DNA of 64,000 nt, taken from NCBI RefSeq assembly GCF_021228125.1, contig NZ_JAJQQS010000024.1, positions 61,513 through 125,512 on the forward strand, written 5' to 3'. Source of the stretch: Streptomyces albireticuli (GTDB taxonomy: Bacteria > Actinomycetota > Actinomycetes > Streptomycetales > Streptomycetaceae). Made by a program: the position numbers and the translations under genes. This document shows, piece by piece, positions 25,540-33,735 of the stretch (position 1 is the first letter of the stretch; each line of letters opens with the position of its first letter). The notes under the pieces were generated by a model. The model saw only the letters and a program-made list of their open reading frames with translations, made no database searches and was not told the origin of the DNA.

Positions 25540-26571
25540 GTGAGCAAGCAGCCGACCTTCCGAACCGTCGACGGCGAGCGGATACCGGGGCTCTCCCGCC
25601 CGGTGTTCGTGCGCAACGGCGACCACCACTACCTCGTACAGCTCGGGATCTACGCCGACGGCCTGATCGACTGTTGGGGGCTGCTCACACTCGAGGAGTT
25701 CGCCGCCGACCTGCGCCGGGGCAGGATCGTGACCACGTTCGAGGAGGGGGCACGGGCGGCGGTCCACGAGACGGTTGAGTGGGAGTTCAGCAAGGTCAAC
25801 GGCCATCTCACGCCGGAGTCGCTGTACGCCGAGATCCGCGACGACATCGACGACCTGAACGGCCGGCCCGACTCCACCTCCCGGGCCCGGCGCGCCCTGC
25901 ACGAGTTCCGCGCGGACCCCACCGAGGAGCGGCGGGCCGTCCTGCGCGCCGCGTACGAGGAGATCCCCGAGCACGAGCGGCACGCGGCGCTCGCGGACCA
26001 CTCCGTGGGCGACGGCCCGCTGTACGACCTGGCCGTGGGACCGGGCGGGGGCGTGACGGAGGAGGAGTACCAGCAGTCGCTGGACTACTTCGACGAGGAG
26101 TGGGGCGATCCGCTGAGGTGGCTCGCCCGGCAGGACCAGGAGCCGCAGCCGGGGCCGGGGCGGGGGCCGGCGGATGGAACCGTCCTGCTCCACGAGTGGC
26201 ACGGGCCGGAGGAGTGGCCCGAGGACGCGAGTCCGTCGGCGGCGCTCCGCAACGAATACCCGGCCCCGGTCCGCATCGGCGACGTCACCTACCGGAACGT
26301 TCACGAGGCGTGGCTGGCCCTCGATCCGCCCACGGAGGCCCGGACCGCGGTGATGGCCGCGCTCCTGCGCGCCAAGTACGACCGGCACCCCGCACTCGCC
26401 GGCATCCTGACCGCCACGGGATCGGCCCGCATCCTCTACCGGGCGAACTCCTTCACCCTCTCCGAGACCGCCTTCTGGGGCCACGAAGGCGCGGGCCGCA
26501 ACTGGATGGGCCGCCTCCTGGAAACCACCCGAGCCGAACTCCACGCCCGCCGCCTGGGCCTGCCGCACTGA
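25540..26571 (+). CDS. DUF7638-NADAR fusion protein
   Basis: A 343-residue two-part protein. The N-terminal 65 residues (RPVFVRNGDHHYLVQLGIYA, CWGLLTLEEF) match a small domain often called DUF7638. After a charged middle and a Pro/Gly linker, residues 245-340 carry a NADAR/YbiA-type N-glycosidase core (YRNVHEAWLALDPP, then the closing FWGHEGAGRNWMGRLLETTR). NADAR domains hydrolyse N-glycosidic bonds in riboflavin intermediates or remove ADP-ribose from nucleic acids. Start is GTG 25540, six or seven bases after TAGACT, so the mRNA is probably leaderless. It stands alone. Confidence 0.75.
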   Translation: MSKQPTFRTVDGERIPGLSRPVFVRNGDHHYLVQLGIYADGLIDCWGLLTLEEFAADLRRGRIVTTFEEGARAAVHETVEWEFSKVNGHLTPESLYAEIRDDIDDLNGRPDSTSRARRALHEFRADPTEERRAVLRAAYEEIPEHERHAALADHSVGDGPLYDLAVGPGGGVTEEEYQQSLDYFDEEWGDPLRWLARQDQEPQPGPGRGPADGTVLLHEWHGPEEWPEDASPSAALRNEYPAPVRIGDVTYRNVHEAWLALDPPTEARTAVMAALLRAKYDRHPALAGILTATGSARILYRANSFTLSETAFWGHEGAGRNWMGRLLETTRAELHARRLGLPH

Positions 26572-26751
26572 CCACTGCCCGGGGCGGCCTGAGGCTCACC
26601 GCGCGCACCGTCTGCCGTCGCGCGTACCGGATGCACACGCCACGGCACCGGCCTGCGCATCCGGTACGGACCACCGGTGGGGGAGGGCGGCGCGTCATGG
26701 ACCGCACCTCGCGTCGGCCCGATGCCGGGAATGCCTTGTCCGCCGCGCGGC

Positions 26752-27409
26752 TCAGGGCGTTCCGACGCCGTACACCAGGCGCTTGACCTCGCGGGGGACG
26801 GGCGCGGTCTCCATGGACCGGACGTCCGGCAGGGCGCCCACACGGTGGTCGAGGTAGTGGTAGAGGTCCCGCAGGCCGTGGAAGACGCCGCTGGCGACGA
26901 GGTTGGACGGGCCGGTGGTCGCGGCCACGAAGGAGATCTCGGGGTGGCCCGCCATGGTCGCGGCCGACGGTGCCCAGTTTTCCCGGCCGTACGCTCAGCC
27001 ACAGCCGCACCACCATCCGGTAGCCGAAGTGCTGCGGGGCGAGGTCGACGGTGAACTCCAGGGCCCCTTCGGAGACGAGCCGTTCCAGGTGCCGTTTGAC
27101 GCTGGAGGCCGACAGGCCGGTGGCCTCGGCCAGCCGGGGCAGGGCGGCGCGCCCGTCCTGGGCCAGTTCCCTCAGCAGGGTTTCGTCGGCGGTGGTCAGC
27201 CGGACGAGCCCGGCCGCGTCGCCGTCGGCACGCGGTGCGGCGGGCCTGGGCAGGACGGGGCACCAGCGGGTGGGTGGCGGGGGTGCCGGTGAAGGTGTGC
27301 AGCAGGCAGTGGGCCTGGACCGAGACCACGCTCGGGGTGTGCGGGAGTTTACGCAGCAGCAGTGCGTCGCGCTCGTCGGCGGTGCGGGCGGTGACCGCGC
27401 AGTAGAGCT
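26752..27409 (-). pseudogene. Lrp/AsnC-family regulator, truncated and frameshifted
   Basis: Reading the minus strand from about 27409, one frame gives the first AsnC ligand domain (ELYCAVTARTADERDALLLR), a second gives a central HTH (LPRLAEATGLSASSVKRHLE) and the start of the second ligand domain (FGYRMVVRLWLSVRPGKL), and a third gives its remainder (AGHPEISFVAATTGPSNLVA, ending VYGVGTP). So a double-domain AsnC regulator is present with two frame changes, one near a TTTT run at 26978, and without its N-terminal HTH. The 5' end is cut at the junction with an MFS fragment. Confidence 0.75.
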
Positions 27410-27653
27410 CGGCACCGCCCTTCTCAGCACCATCGCCGCCTCCGCGATCACCGGCTACCTGACAACCCACCTGGCCAGGACGGCGCCCGGCGCCGGAAAA
27501 CTGGTCCAGGCCCAGGGCGCGGTCCACGGCTATGCCGTCGCCTTCCTGTGGAGCGCGGTCATCCTGCTGGCCGCGGCGCTCGCCACGGTCTTCCTCGTCA
27601 CCGCGTCGCCCGACGAACTGGATGCCGGGGAAAGGGTGGTGGCGCTGCACTGA
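27408..27653 (+). pseudogene. C-terminal fragment of an MFS exporter
   Basis: Encodes ALLSTIAASAITGYLTTHLA and a last transmembrane helix (YAVAFLWSAVILLAAALATV) ending in ASPDELDAGERVVALH. This is the usual tail of 14-span MFS drug exporters. The first 400 or more residues are missing. It meets the AsnC remnant head-on at about 27409, which marks a deletion or recombination junction; AsnC/TetR-MFS pairs are common neighbours, so an ancestral pair may have been fused by deletion. Confidence 0.7.
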
Positions 27654-27924
27654 CGCGACGGTCCCTGCGGTTCTGAGCGGTCAGGAATCCCGCAGAGACG
27701 GCAGTGAAGCACTGGCCTTCGCGGGCGTGGAACTGGCGGGTGGGCCTCGGTGACGTGCCCGGTGCGCTGGCCACCGAGCGGTCATGGACACCGTCACGGC
27801 CCCTTACCGGATTACCTGCCGCGATGGGATGTGCCGGGGCCGCCCGGCCGGTCCGTGACGGCCGGCGCGCTGCGGAACGCCAGGGGCGGCTAGTTCAGGT
27901 GCGACCAGCGCCTCTTGCCTTTCG

Positions 27925-28116
27925 CTAGGAACAGCCGCCTCCGCCGGAGTCACCTCCGCCGCCCGTGTGGCCCCCGCAGCCGGAGCCGCCGCCCCCGTCG
28001 GAGCCGCCCCCGTCATGACCGAAGAGAGCATCGAAGCCCCCCTTACCCTTCTTGGCCTTCTTGCCCTTCTTCGGGTCTTTCCCGGTGTCCTTGGCCTTCT
28101 TCTTCCACAGTCCCAT
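27925..28116 (-). CDS. 63-residue Lys-rich/Gly-Cys-rich small protein
   Basis: A short gene with a good ribosome site (GGGGAGG, seven bases before the ATG). The first half is strongly basic (MGLWKKKAKDTGKDPKKGKK), followed by FDALFGHD and a Gly-rich tail with two Cys (GGGGSGCGGHTGGGG, ending GGGGCS). The tail resembles the GGGCGG endings of several Streptomyces small proteins, and a leader-plus-Gly/Cys core layout is also seen in some RiPP precursors. No modifying enzyme lies beside it, so function is unknown. Confidence 0.55.
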   Translation of the reverse strand: MGLWKKKAKDTGKDPKKGKKAKKGKGGFDALFGHDGGGSDGGGGSGCGGHTGGGGDSGGGGCS

Positions 28117-28236
28117 CTCTGCCTCCCCTGCCAGGGTCGCCCCGGGTCCCGGCGCACTCGTCCGTCCGGGCAGGGAGTACGGAAGCGCACCAAGGACGCC
28201 TGCGAGGGCACACCGCAAGCCCTCGTTCCTTTCCGT

Positions 28237-28357
28237 ACTGCCGGCCGCCGCGCAGGCGGCGCTGCGAGAGCGGAACCGGCTCTGAAGCCGCGCTGAAGCC
28301 GCTCTGAATCCCCCTGACGGCACGCTCTGCGCAGACGTCGCAAGATGTCTCCATCCC
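28237..28357. repeat. Copy B of the 121-bp SARP 3'-end block
   Basis: Near-identical copy of 20252-20372. It encodes LPAAAQAALRERNRL and a stop, the last residues of the SARP protein, with nothing SARP-like upstream. It keeps the 11-bp repeats and the inverted repeat. It is therefore a remnant of a second SARP gene, or a transplanted promoter block. Confidence 0.8.
28280..28326 (+). promoter_or_regulatory. SARP-type triple 11-bp direct repeat, second copy
   Basis: CTCTGAAGCCG (28280-28290), CGCTGAAGCCG (28291-28301), CTCTGAATCCC (28302-28312), then eight bases and CACGCT at 28321. Same sequence and spacing as at 20295. It lies about 460 bp before the secreted-protein gene at 28788. Confidence 0.65.
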
Positions 28358-28787
28358 GCGGCTCGCCACGGAAGACAGCAACACTCGTGGTGAGTGCGGG
28401 CTGCATTCCGGTTCGCCACTGTGCAACTTCACGGAAACGAAAGGAGGTTGAATCGCATATCGACGCCCTCGTTGCCGAGCTCGGGGAGCTGGGCTGGAGT
28501 CCGACACCCGCGAGGCGAGCTCGCCGCCACGCATGTGAGCGTGTGGGGTCACGACGGTGAAGAAGAGCGCACCGCGGAAGCCGCGCAGGAGCGCGTGACC
28601 GAGTAGGCCAGGGCCTGTTGGCGGTATTTCATTTCCAGACCTGCAGCCTTAAACGAATCAAGAAACCGTCGTTTTCGTTGCAGATGAACACGGTGCGTGC
28701 GAGGTTGTGTCCCGCCGCGCGGCTGGGGATTGCAGAAAACGCGCGCCGCAGGCCAAATGTGCAACAGAATTAAAGTGGGGGAACGAG
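28358..28787 (+). other. Spacer with possible decayed small gene
   Basis: A ribosome-site-like AAAGGAGG (about 28440) is followed by HIDALVAELGELGWSP in one frame and ELAATHVSVWGHDGEEE in another, ending at a stop near 28606. This may be a frameshifted small gene, but I cannot name it. The last 150 bases are AT-richer and should hold the promoter of the 28788 gene. Confidence 0.35.
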
Positions 28788-29534
28788 ATGTCTATTCACC
28801 GACGAAGAATAGCCGGGCTGCTGGCGGCGGCTGTTGGTGCCACTGTGCTGGCGGGACTTCCGAGTGCCGCAACGGCAGACAGCAGTCCAAATGCCGCTGG
28901 CGTCCGTCCGGCCGCCACTGCTTCGCCGAATGCCTATGTCGACTGGCTCAAGGCCAAGGCGGACGCCGGGGACGGTGATGCTGTTGAATACTCTAAGCAA
29001 TACCAGGCTCTCCCCGCGGAGAAGCAGAAAAAGTATCTTGAGTACATCAACGACCGCAGCTACTTCGACGTGTTCGCCAACGCGGTCGAGGGGAAGGGCG
29101 CGGCCCGTACCGTGATGGCAGGCGGCGATGTCGTCGTCAGCAGAGGCGGCGACTCCGGTCCCGAGGCCGCACAGCAGGGCGGTGGTGAGTCCGGTCCCGA
29201 GGCCGCCGGGTCCAGGGATATGTGGGCTTCGCACTGGGTGAAAGTCAAGTATTTCGGCCTTGAGGCCACCAGGGTCACGGTCAAGACTTCATACCGGGTC
29301 AAAGGGAAGAACACAACTAAGGTCCATCCCGGCACAGCGTGGCACAAAAACTACATTGCGGGCACCGAGCTGACTCGCACTCCGGTCGATGAGTGGATCT
29401 CGGCTGAACCCGCAGACAACGCGCACTCCGAGACGGTATGGACATTTGAGTGGTGGACGGGCATCGAAGACACGGGACGTCACCGCGTCTGGGCCGACTA
29501 CAGCGGCTTCAAGGGCGGATATCTGAAGACGTGA
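28788..29534 (+). CDS. Secreted protein of unknown function
   Basis: A 248-residue exported protein. MSIHRRRIAGLLAAAVGATV and the following LAGLPSAATA form a signal peptide. The mature protein has a helical N-terminal part (NAYVDWLKAKADAGDGDAVE, QKKYLEYINDRSYFDVFANA), a Gly/Ser linker with a repeated SGPEAA, and a beta-rich C-terminal domain (SHWVKVKYFGLEATRVTVKT, ETVWTFEWWTGIEDTGRHRV). Codon use is less GC-biased than in its neighbours, suggesting recent acquisition. A hairpin terminator follows 70 bp after the stop. SARP-type repeats lie upstream. Confidence 0.75.
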   Translation: MSIHRRRIAGLLAAAVGATVLAGLPSAATADSSPNAAGVRPAATASPNAYVDWLKAKADAGDGDAVEYSKQYQALPAEKQKKYLEYINDRSYFDVFANAVEGKGAARTVMAGGDVVVSRGGDSGPEAAQQGGGESGPEAAGSRDMWASHWVKVKYFGLEATRVTVKTSYRVKGKNTTKVHPGTAWHKNYIAGTELTRTPVDEWISAEPADNAHSETVWTFEWWTGIEDTGRHRVWADYSGFKGGYLKT

Positions 29535-29604
29535 CGCCAATTCAGGTAGCCGTGACCCAAGACGTACCGCAGCTCTCCGCCAAGGCGGGCTGAGTCTTGC
29601 GGAA

Positions 29605-29645
29605 AGGGGTGGTTGAGGGAGATTAATTCCCCCGCAGCCACCCCT
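29605..29645 (+). terminator. Hairpin terminator after the secreted-protein gene
   Basis: AGGGGTGG (29605-29612) pairs with CCACCCCT (29638-29645); an inner GGGA/TCCC extends the stem around an AT-rich loop. There is no long T run, which is usual for actinobacteria. It sits about 70 bp after the stop codon at 29534. Confidence 0.6.
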
Positions 29646-30632
29646 GCTCGACTCAGGTGGACTGATTCCGTCCGGGAATATTGCCGATCAGCCGTGTCAG
29701 GGCCGGCGGTTGCCCTACCATTCCGGCTCGTCCTGGCGTGTTCCGGCGCCGAATCCGGCAAGAGCGAGTACATGGTGTACGACGCGCCGTAGCGATGGCA
29801 CCTCGTACGCACACCTTGGCCTGCCGGCGGCACAGGAGGCGGCCGAGGAGGTCTTGCCGGTCGTGGAGCCGGATCCAGAACTGCGGTGCCGGCGTTCCGC
29901 TCCAGCACCTCGCCCTTCGGTTCGGGAGGCCTAGGCAGGAGGCGATCTCCCAGCCCCAGTCCACCTTCGGCTCCGGGTCCACCCGTGCTCCTCAGCCCTG
30001 GTGCCGGCCCCTTATGACGGTGTTCCCTTTGATGTGAAGGCGGTGCTGCGGCCTGGCGTCTTCGAATCGAAGAGAGAAGCGGTTTCCGGCACGTAAATGA
30101 TCAATGCCTTGCTGTCCGCGGCGGCTCTCTCCGGCGTCGCGGGTTCGCTGCCCGGAAGGAGAGTCCTTGCTGCGCCTGTGCGGCGCCACCGCGGACGGAG
30201 AACCTGGCACGGGAAGGACATGCGCTGGGAGGTAGAGGGCTGCTGGGTATGGGGGAGCGTGGGTTCCGCCGGTTCGCAGGCTTTGTCTGCCCCAGGGCTG
30301 GGATCTTCAGCCGTTCACAGGTGGTGACGGTGGGGTGAGTCCGGGCGGAGGTGATGCCGACGGCCCGTCATGGGGCACCGTATCCACCCCCGGCTCACGA
30401 CCCGCTCCGTGCGGATCGACCACGAAAGGCGAACTCCCTCCCCTCGAAGGCGCACTGGCCCGTCTCCAGGCCGATCGCCTGCCCCGGAGGCCAGGACCGC
30501 TGTCTCTGGGGCTGTGGCCCTCGGCGTAGCGGGCATTTGATGTCCGGTCTGCCGCTGCCCCTCACGCGGTGACGGGGAGCCGGTAGGGGCCGCCGGGGAC
30601 TCCACGCCGGCCGCCGGGCCGACAGGCACCTC
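29646..30632. other. About 1 kb without a recognisable gene
   Basis: Long apparent open frames occur on both strands but none has family motifs, a consistent codon pattern or a ribosome site. The minus strand near 29950-29800 (DWGWEIASCLGLPNR, FWIRLHDRQDLLGRLL) is mildly protein-like and may be a degraded gene. I see no RNA or mobile element ends. Confidence 0.4.
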
Positions 30633-31547
30633 TCACGCACCCCGCGGCACCCCGGCGCGCGTATGACGCAGACACAGATCCAGAAGGCGGCGCACCGCGG
30701 CGTCCGCCCCGGGCCGGTGAACGGCGGCGACGGTCGTCTCCAGGTAGGGCGAAGCCCCCCGGAGCGGGACGAAAGCGATACCCGGGATGGGGAACTCGCG
30801 CAGATCCTGCGGAAGGAGGCTGACACACAGCCCGGCGGAGACATAGCTGAGCAGCCCCGTGAGATCGTCGGCCTCGGCGCGCCCCCGGGGCGTGAAGCCC
30901 GACGCCCGGCAGGCGAGCTGTGCCTGCTGGGCGAGCGCCGGCAGGGCCGTCGCACCGGGGAGCACGAAGTCGTCGTCGCGGAGGTCCGCCAGGTCGATCG
31001 AGCCGGCCCCGGCCAGCCGGTGCTCGTGCGGCAGCGCCGCGACGATACGTTCGACGACGAAGTCATGGACGGCCAGTTCCTCCGAGACCGGTGAGGGATC
31101 CCGGATGAACGCCAGGTCGAGGGTGCCGGAGCGGATCATCTCGGCGAGCGTGACGCTCGATTCCTGGTGCAGCCGGATGCGCAGGCCGGGGAGCTCCCGG
31201 GCGGCCGCTCGCAGTAGCCCGGGCAGGTGCCGGTAGCTGAGGATGCTCACGTACCCGACCCGCACATCGCCCTCCAGGCCGTGCGCGACGCGCTGGACCC
31301 GTTCGATCGCGGCGGAGCGGACGTCGAGCATCCGCTGAGCCTCCGCGGCGAACGCCGCGCCCGCGGGGGTCAGGCGCACGCCGCCCGGCCCGCGCTCCAG
31401 GAGGGTCACCCCCAGCCCGCCTTCCAGCCGCTTGATCGTCTGGCTCAGCGGCGGCTGACTCATCGAGAGGCGTTCCGCCGCACGGCCGAAGTGCTGCTCC
31501 TCGGCCAGGACCAGGAACTGCTGGAGCAGGCGTTTCGTAAAGTCCAT
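30633..31547 (-). CDS. LysR-family regulator of the decarboxylase operon
   Basis: A 304-residue LysR regulator. The HTH is in residues 1-60 (HFGRAAERLSMSQPPLSQTI) and the substrate-binding domain is complete to residue 300. It is divergent from the acetoacetate decarboxylase-like gene. The AT-rich intergenic region holds GATCA-N18-TGATC around its start codon. Start ATG 31547 is chosen by domain position; ATG 31559 is possible. It probably activates the ADC-HCDH-CoA-transferase operon with a pathway metabolite as co-inducer. Confidence 0.93.
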   Translation of the reverse strand: MDFTKRLLQQFLVLAEEQHFGRAAERLSMSQPPLSQTIKRLEGGLGVTLLERGPGGVRLTPAGAAFAAEAQRMLDVRSAAIERVQRVAHGLEGDVRVGYVSILSYRHLPGLLRAAARELPGLRIRLHQESSVTLAEMIRSGTLDLAFIRDPSPVSEELAVHDFVVERIVAALPHEHRLAGAGSIDLADLRDDDFVLPGATALPALAQQAQLACRASGFTPRGRAEADDLTGLLSYVSAGLCVSLLPQDLREFPIPGIAFVPLRGASPYLETTVAAVHRPGADAAVRRLLDLCLRHTRAGVPRGA

Positions 31548-31768
31548 ACGATCAACCATATCGAAATAACGTGATCCATATATTGGACAGACATGCGTCG
31601 GGTGGCGTCCCATAGTGCACGGGTGCTCCGCCGAAAGCTCAGCCCCTCATCTCCCCCGTGAAACCCGATCCGGGAGACCTCGCGTGCCCCCACACGGCAG
31701 GCAGGGCCCACAAAACCCTGCCCCGTGCCGTGCCGGTACGGGCAACCGGGGTCTCCGAGGAGGCCAAG

Positions 31769-32506
31769 ATGCACACCCAAGACGTCGCGCGGCTGTTCAC
31801 CACCCCGCTGGACTCGCCCGCCTTCGCCCCGGCCCGGTACCGCTTCACCGACCGCGAATACCTGAACATCACCTACCGCACCGACCCCGAAGCGCTGCGC
31901 CGGATCGTTCCCGAGCCGCTGTCGGTCCCCGAGCCGCTCGTGCGCTTCGAGGTCATGCGCATGCCCGATGTGACGGGGCTGGGCGACTACACGGAGGCGG
32001 GCCAGGTCATCACCGTCGAGCACGAGGGCGAGCGCGGGGAGTTCAACCTGGCGATGTACGTCGACAGCGTGCCGGCGATCTCCAGCGGACGAGAACTCGG
32101 CGCCTACCCGAAGAAGTCCGGCGCGCCCAGGCTCTACGTCGACTCCGACACCCTGGTCGGCACCCTCGACTACGGCTCCCTGCGGGTCGCCACCGCCACC
32201 ATGGGCTACAAGCACCACCCGATGGACCTGGAATCCGCCCGCGCCGAGATCTGTGTGCCCACCTTCATGGTCAAGGCGGTGCCCGGCTACGACGGACGCC
32301 CGCGCATCTGCGAACTGGTCCGCACGCGGATCACCGACATCACGGTCAAGAGCGCCTTCCGCGGCCCGGCCCGCCTGGAACTGTCCGCCCACGCCCTGGC
32401 ACCGCTCGCGGACCTCCCGGTCCTCGAGGTCGTCTCCGCCAGCCACATCCTCACCGACCTCACCCTGAGCCCGGCCGAGGTCGTCCACGACTACCTCGCC
32501 CACTGA
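31769..32506 (+). CDS. Acetoacetate decarboxylase-family protein
   Basis: A 245-residue member of the ADC family. The Schiff-base lysine region is visible as ELGAYPKKSGAPRL (catalytic Lys among the tandem KK, about residue 116), with flanking segments typical of the fold (YTEAGQVITVEHEGERGEFN, AFRGPARLELSAHALAPLAD). It would decarboxylate a beta-keto acid. GAGGAGG precedes ATG 31769. First gene of a three-gene operon with a hydroxyacyl-CoA dehydrogenase and a CoA-transferase, divergent from LysR. Confidence 0.88.
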   Translation: MHTQDVARLFTTPLDSPAFAPARYRFTDREYLNITYRTDPEALRRIVPEPLSVPEPLVRFEVMRMPDVTGLGDYTEAGQVITVEHEGERGEFNLAMYVDSVPAISSGRELGAYPKKSGAPRLYVDSDTLVGTLDYGSLRVATATMGYKHHPMDLESARAEICVPTFMVKAVPGYDGRPRICELVRTRITDITVKSAFRGPARLELSAHALAPLADLPVLEVVSASHILTDLTLSPAEVVHDYLAH

Positions 32507-32644
32507 GACCGCGCCCGACTCCCGGCCGGGGGAGCCGCAGGACCACGGAAGCGACGCCGAAGGTCACCGGCGCGCGCGGACAGCGACGACGACAACGCCG
32601 CGCACGTACAGCACACCCGCGACATCCGAGAAAGCTCGAGAACC

Positions 32645-33661
32645 ATGGACAGCAGCACCGGATCAACACCCGCACCCGCACCCGCACCCGCACCAACAAC
32701 ACCGTCACCGGCGGACACCCTGGACGGCTACCGGCGGGCAGCGGTCATCGGCGGCGGAGTAATCGGCATCTCCTGGGCCGCCCTGTTCCTCGCCCACGGC
32801 CTGGACGTCGTCATCAGCGACCCGCGCCCTGACACGGAGGCCCAGGTCCTGGCCGGCCTGGAGGAGATCACCCCGGCCCTGGCGGAACTCGGCCTGCCCA
32901 CCGGCGACCTCACGAGCCGCCTGCGCTTCGAGGCGGACCTGACCGCCGCGGTCGCCGCCGCCGACATCGTGCAGGAGAACGGACCCGAGCGCCTGGCCGT
33001 CAAGCAGGAGATCTGGAAGACGGTCGAGCGAGCCGCCCCCGCCCACGCGCTGCTGGCCACCTCGACCTCCGGGATCCCCGCCAGCGCGATCGCCGAGGCG
33101 ATGCGGCAGCCGGAACGACTGGTCGTCGGCCACCCCTTCAACCCGCCGCACCTCGTACCGCTGGTGGAGATCGTGCCCGGCGAGAAGACCTCCGCGCAGA
33201 CCCTCCACCGCGCCCGGGACTTCTACGCGGCGCTGGGGAAGAAGCCGCAGGTCCTGCGCAAGGAGATCCCCGGGTTCGTCGCCAACCGCCTCCAGTCCGC
33301 GCTCTTCCGCGAGTGCGTGCACCTGGTCGCGGAAGGCGTGGTGACCGAGGCCGAGCTGGACGACATCGTCACCGCCTCCATCGGCCTGCGCTGGGCGGTC
33401 GCGGGACCGTTCCGCACCTTCCACCTCGGCGGCGGGCCCGGCGGCCTGCCGCACTTCCTCCAGCACCTCGGCCGCGCCATGGAAGGCACCTGGCCCGGCC
33501 TCGGCAACCCCACCTTCGACGCGCCCACGGTCGCCCGGCTGACCACGCAGGCCCGGGAGGCGTTCGGGGACCTGCCGGTCGGTGAACTCGCCGCCCGGCG
33601 CGACCGCGCGCAGATCGCCCTGATGCGCGCCCTCGAAGCCGACCGCGCCGACCGCGCCTGA
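32645..33661 (+). CDS. 3-hydroxyacyl-CoA dehydrogenase-family oxidoreductase
   Basis: A 338-residue NAD-dependent dehydrogenase. After a Pro-Ala repeat at the N-terminus (about residues 8-20), the Rossmann motif VIGGGVIGISW appears, then the family signature VGHPFNPPHLVPLVEI and the C-terminal helical domain (IPGFVANRLQSALFRECVHL). Architecture and length fit the carnitine dehydrogenase / L-gulonate 3-dehydrogenase branch rather than the long fatty-acid enzymes. It probably oxidises a beta-hydroxy acid to the beta-keto acid that the upstream decarboxylase would use. Confidence 0.88.
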   Translation: MDSSTGSTPAPAPAPAPTTPSPADTLDGYRRAAVIGGGVIGISWAALFLAHGLDVVISDPRPDTEAQVLAGLEEITPALAELGLPTGDLTSRLRFEADLTAAVAAADIVQENGPERLAVKQEIWKTVERAAPAHALLATSTSGIPASAIAEAMRQPERLVVGHPFNPPHLVPLVEIVPGEKTSAQTLHRARDFYAALGKKPQVLRKEIPGFVANRLQSALFRECVHLVAEGVVTEAELDDIVTASIGLRWAVAGPFRTFHLGGGPGGLPHFLQHLGRAMEGTWPGLGNPTFDAPTVARLTTQAREAFGDLPVGELAARRDRAQIALMRALEADRADRA

Positions 33662-33735
33662 CGACCGCGCTCGGCGGCCGCCTCTGAACAGCCGCCGCCT
33701 CACCGACTTCCCCCCTTTTCCGGAAGGACAGCACG

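Noticed and set aside
29681..30037. Possible gene in the 1-kb gap
   Set aside because: No ribosome site, no family motif and inconsistent frame; kept only as an unexplained spacer.
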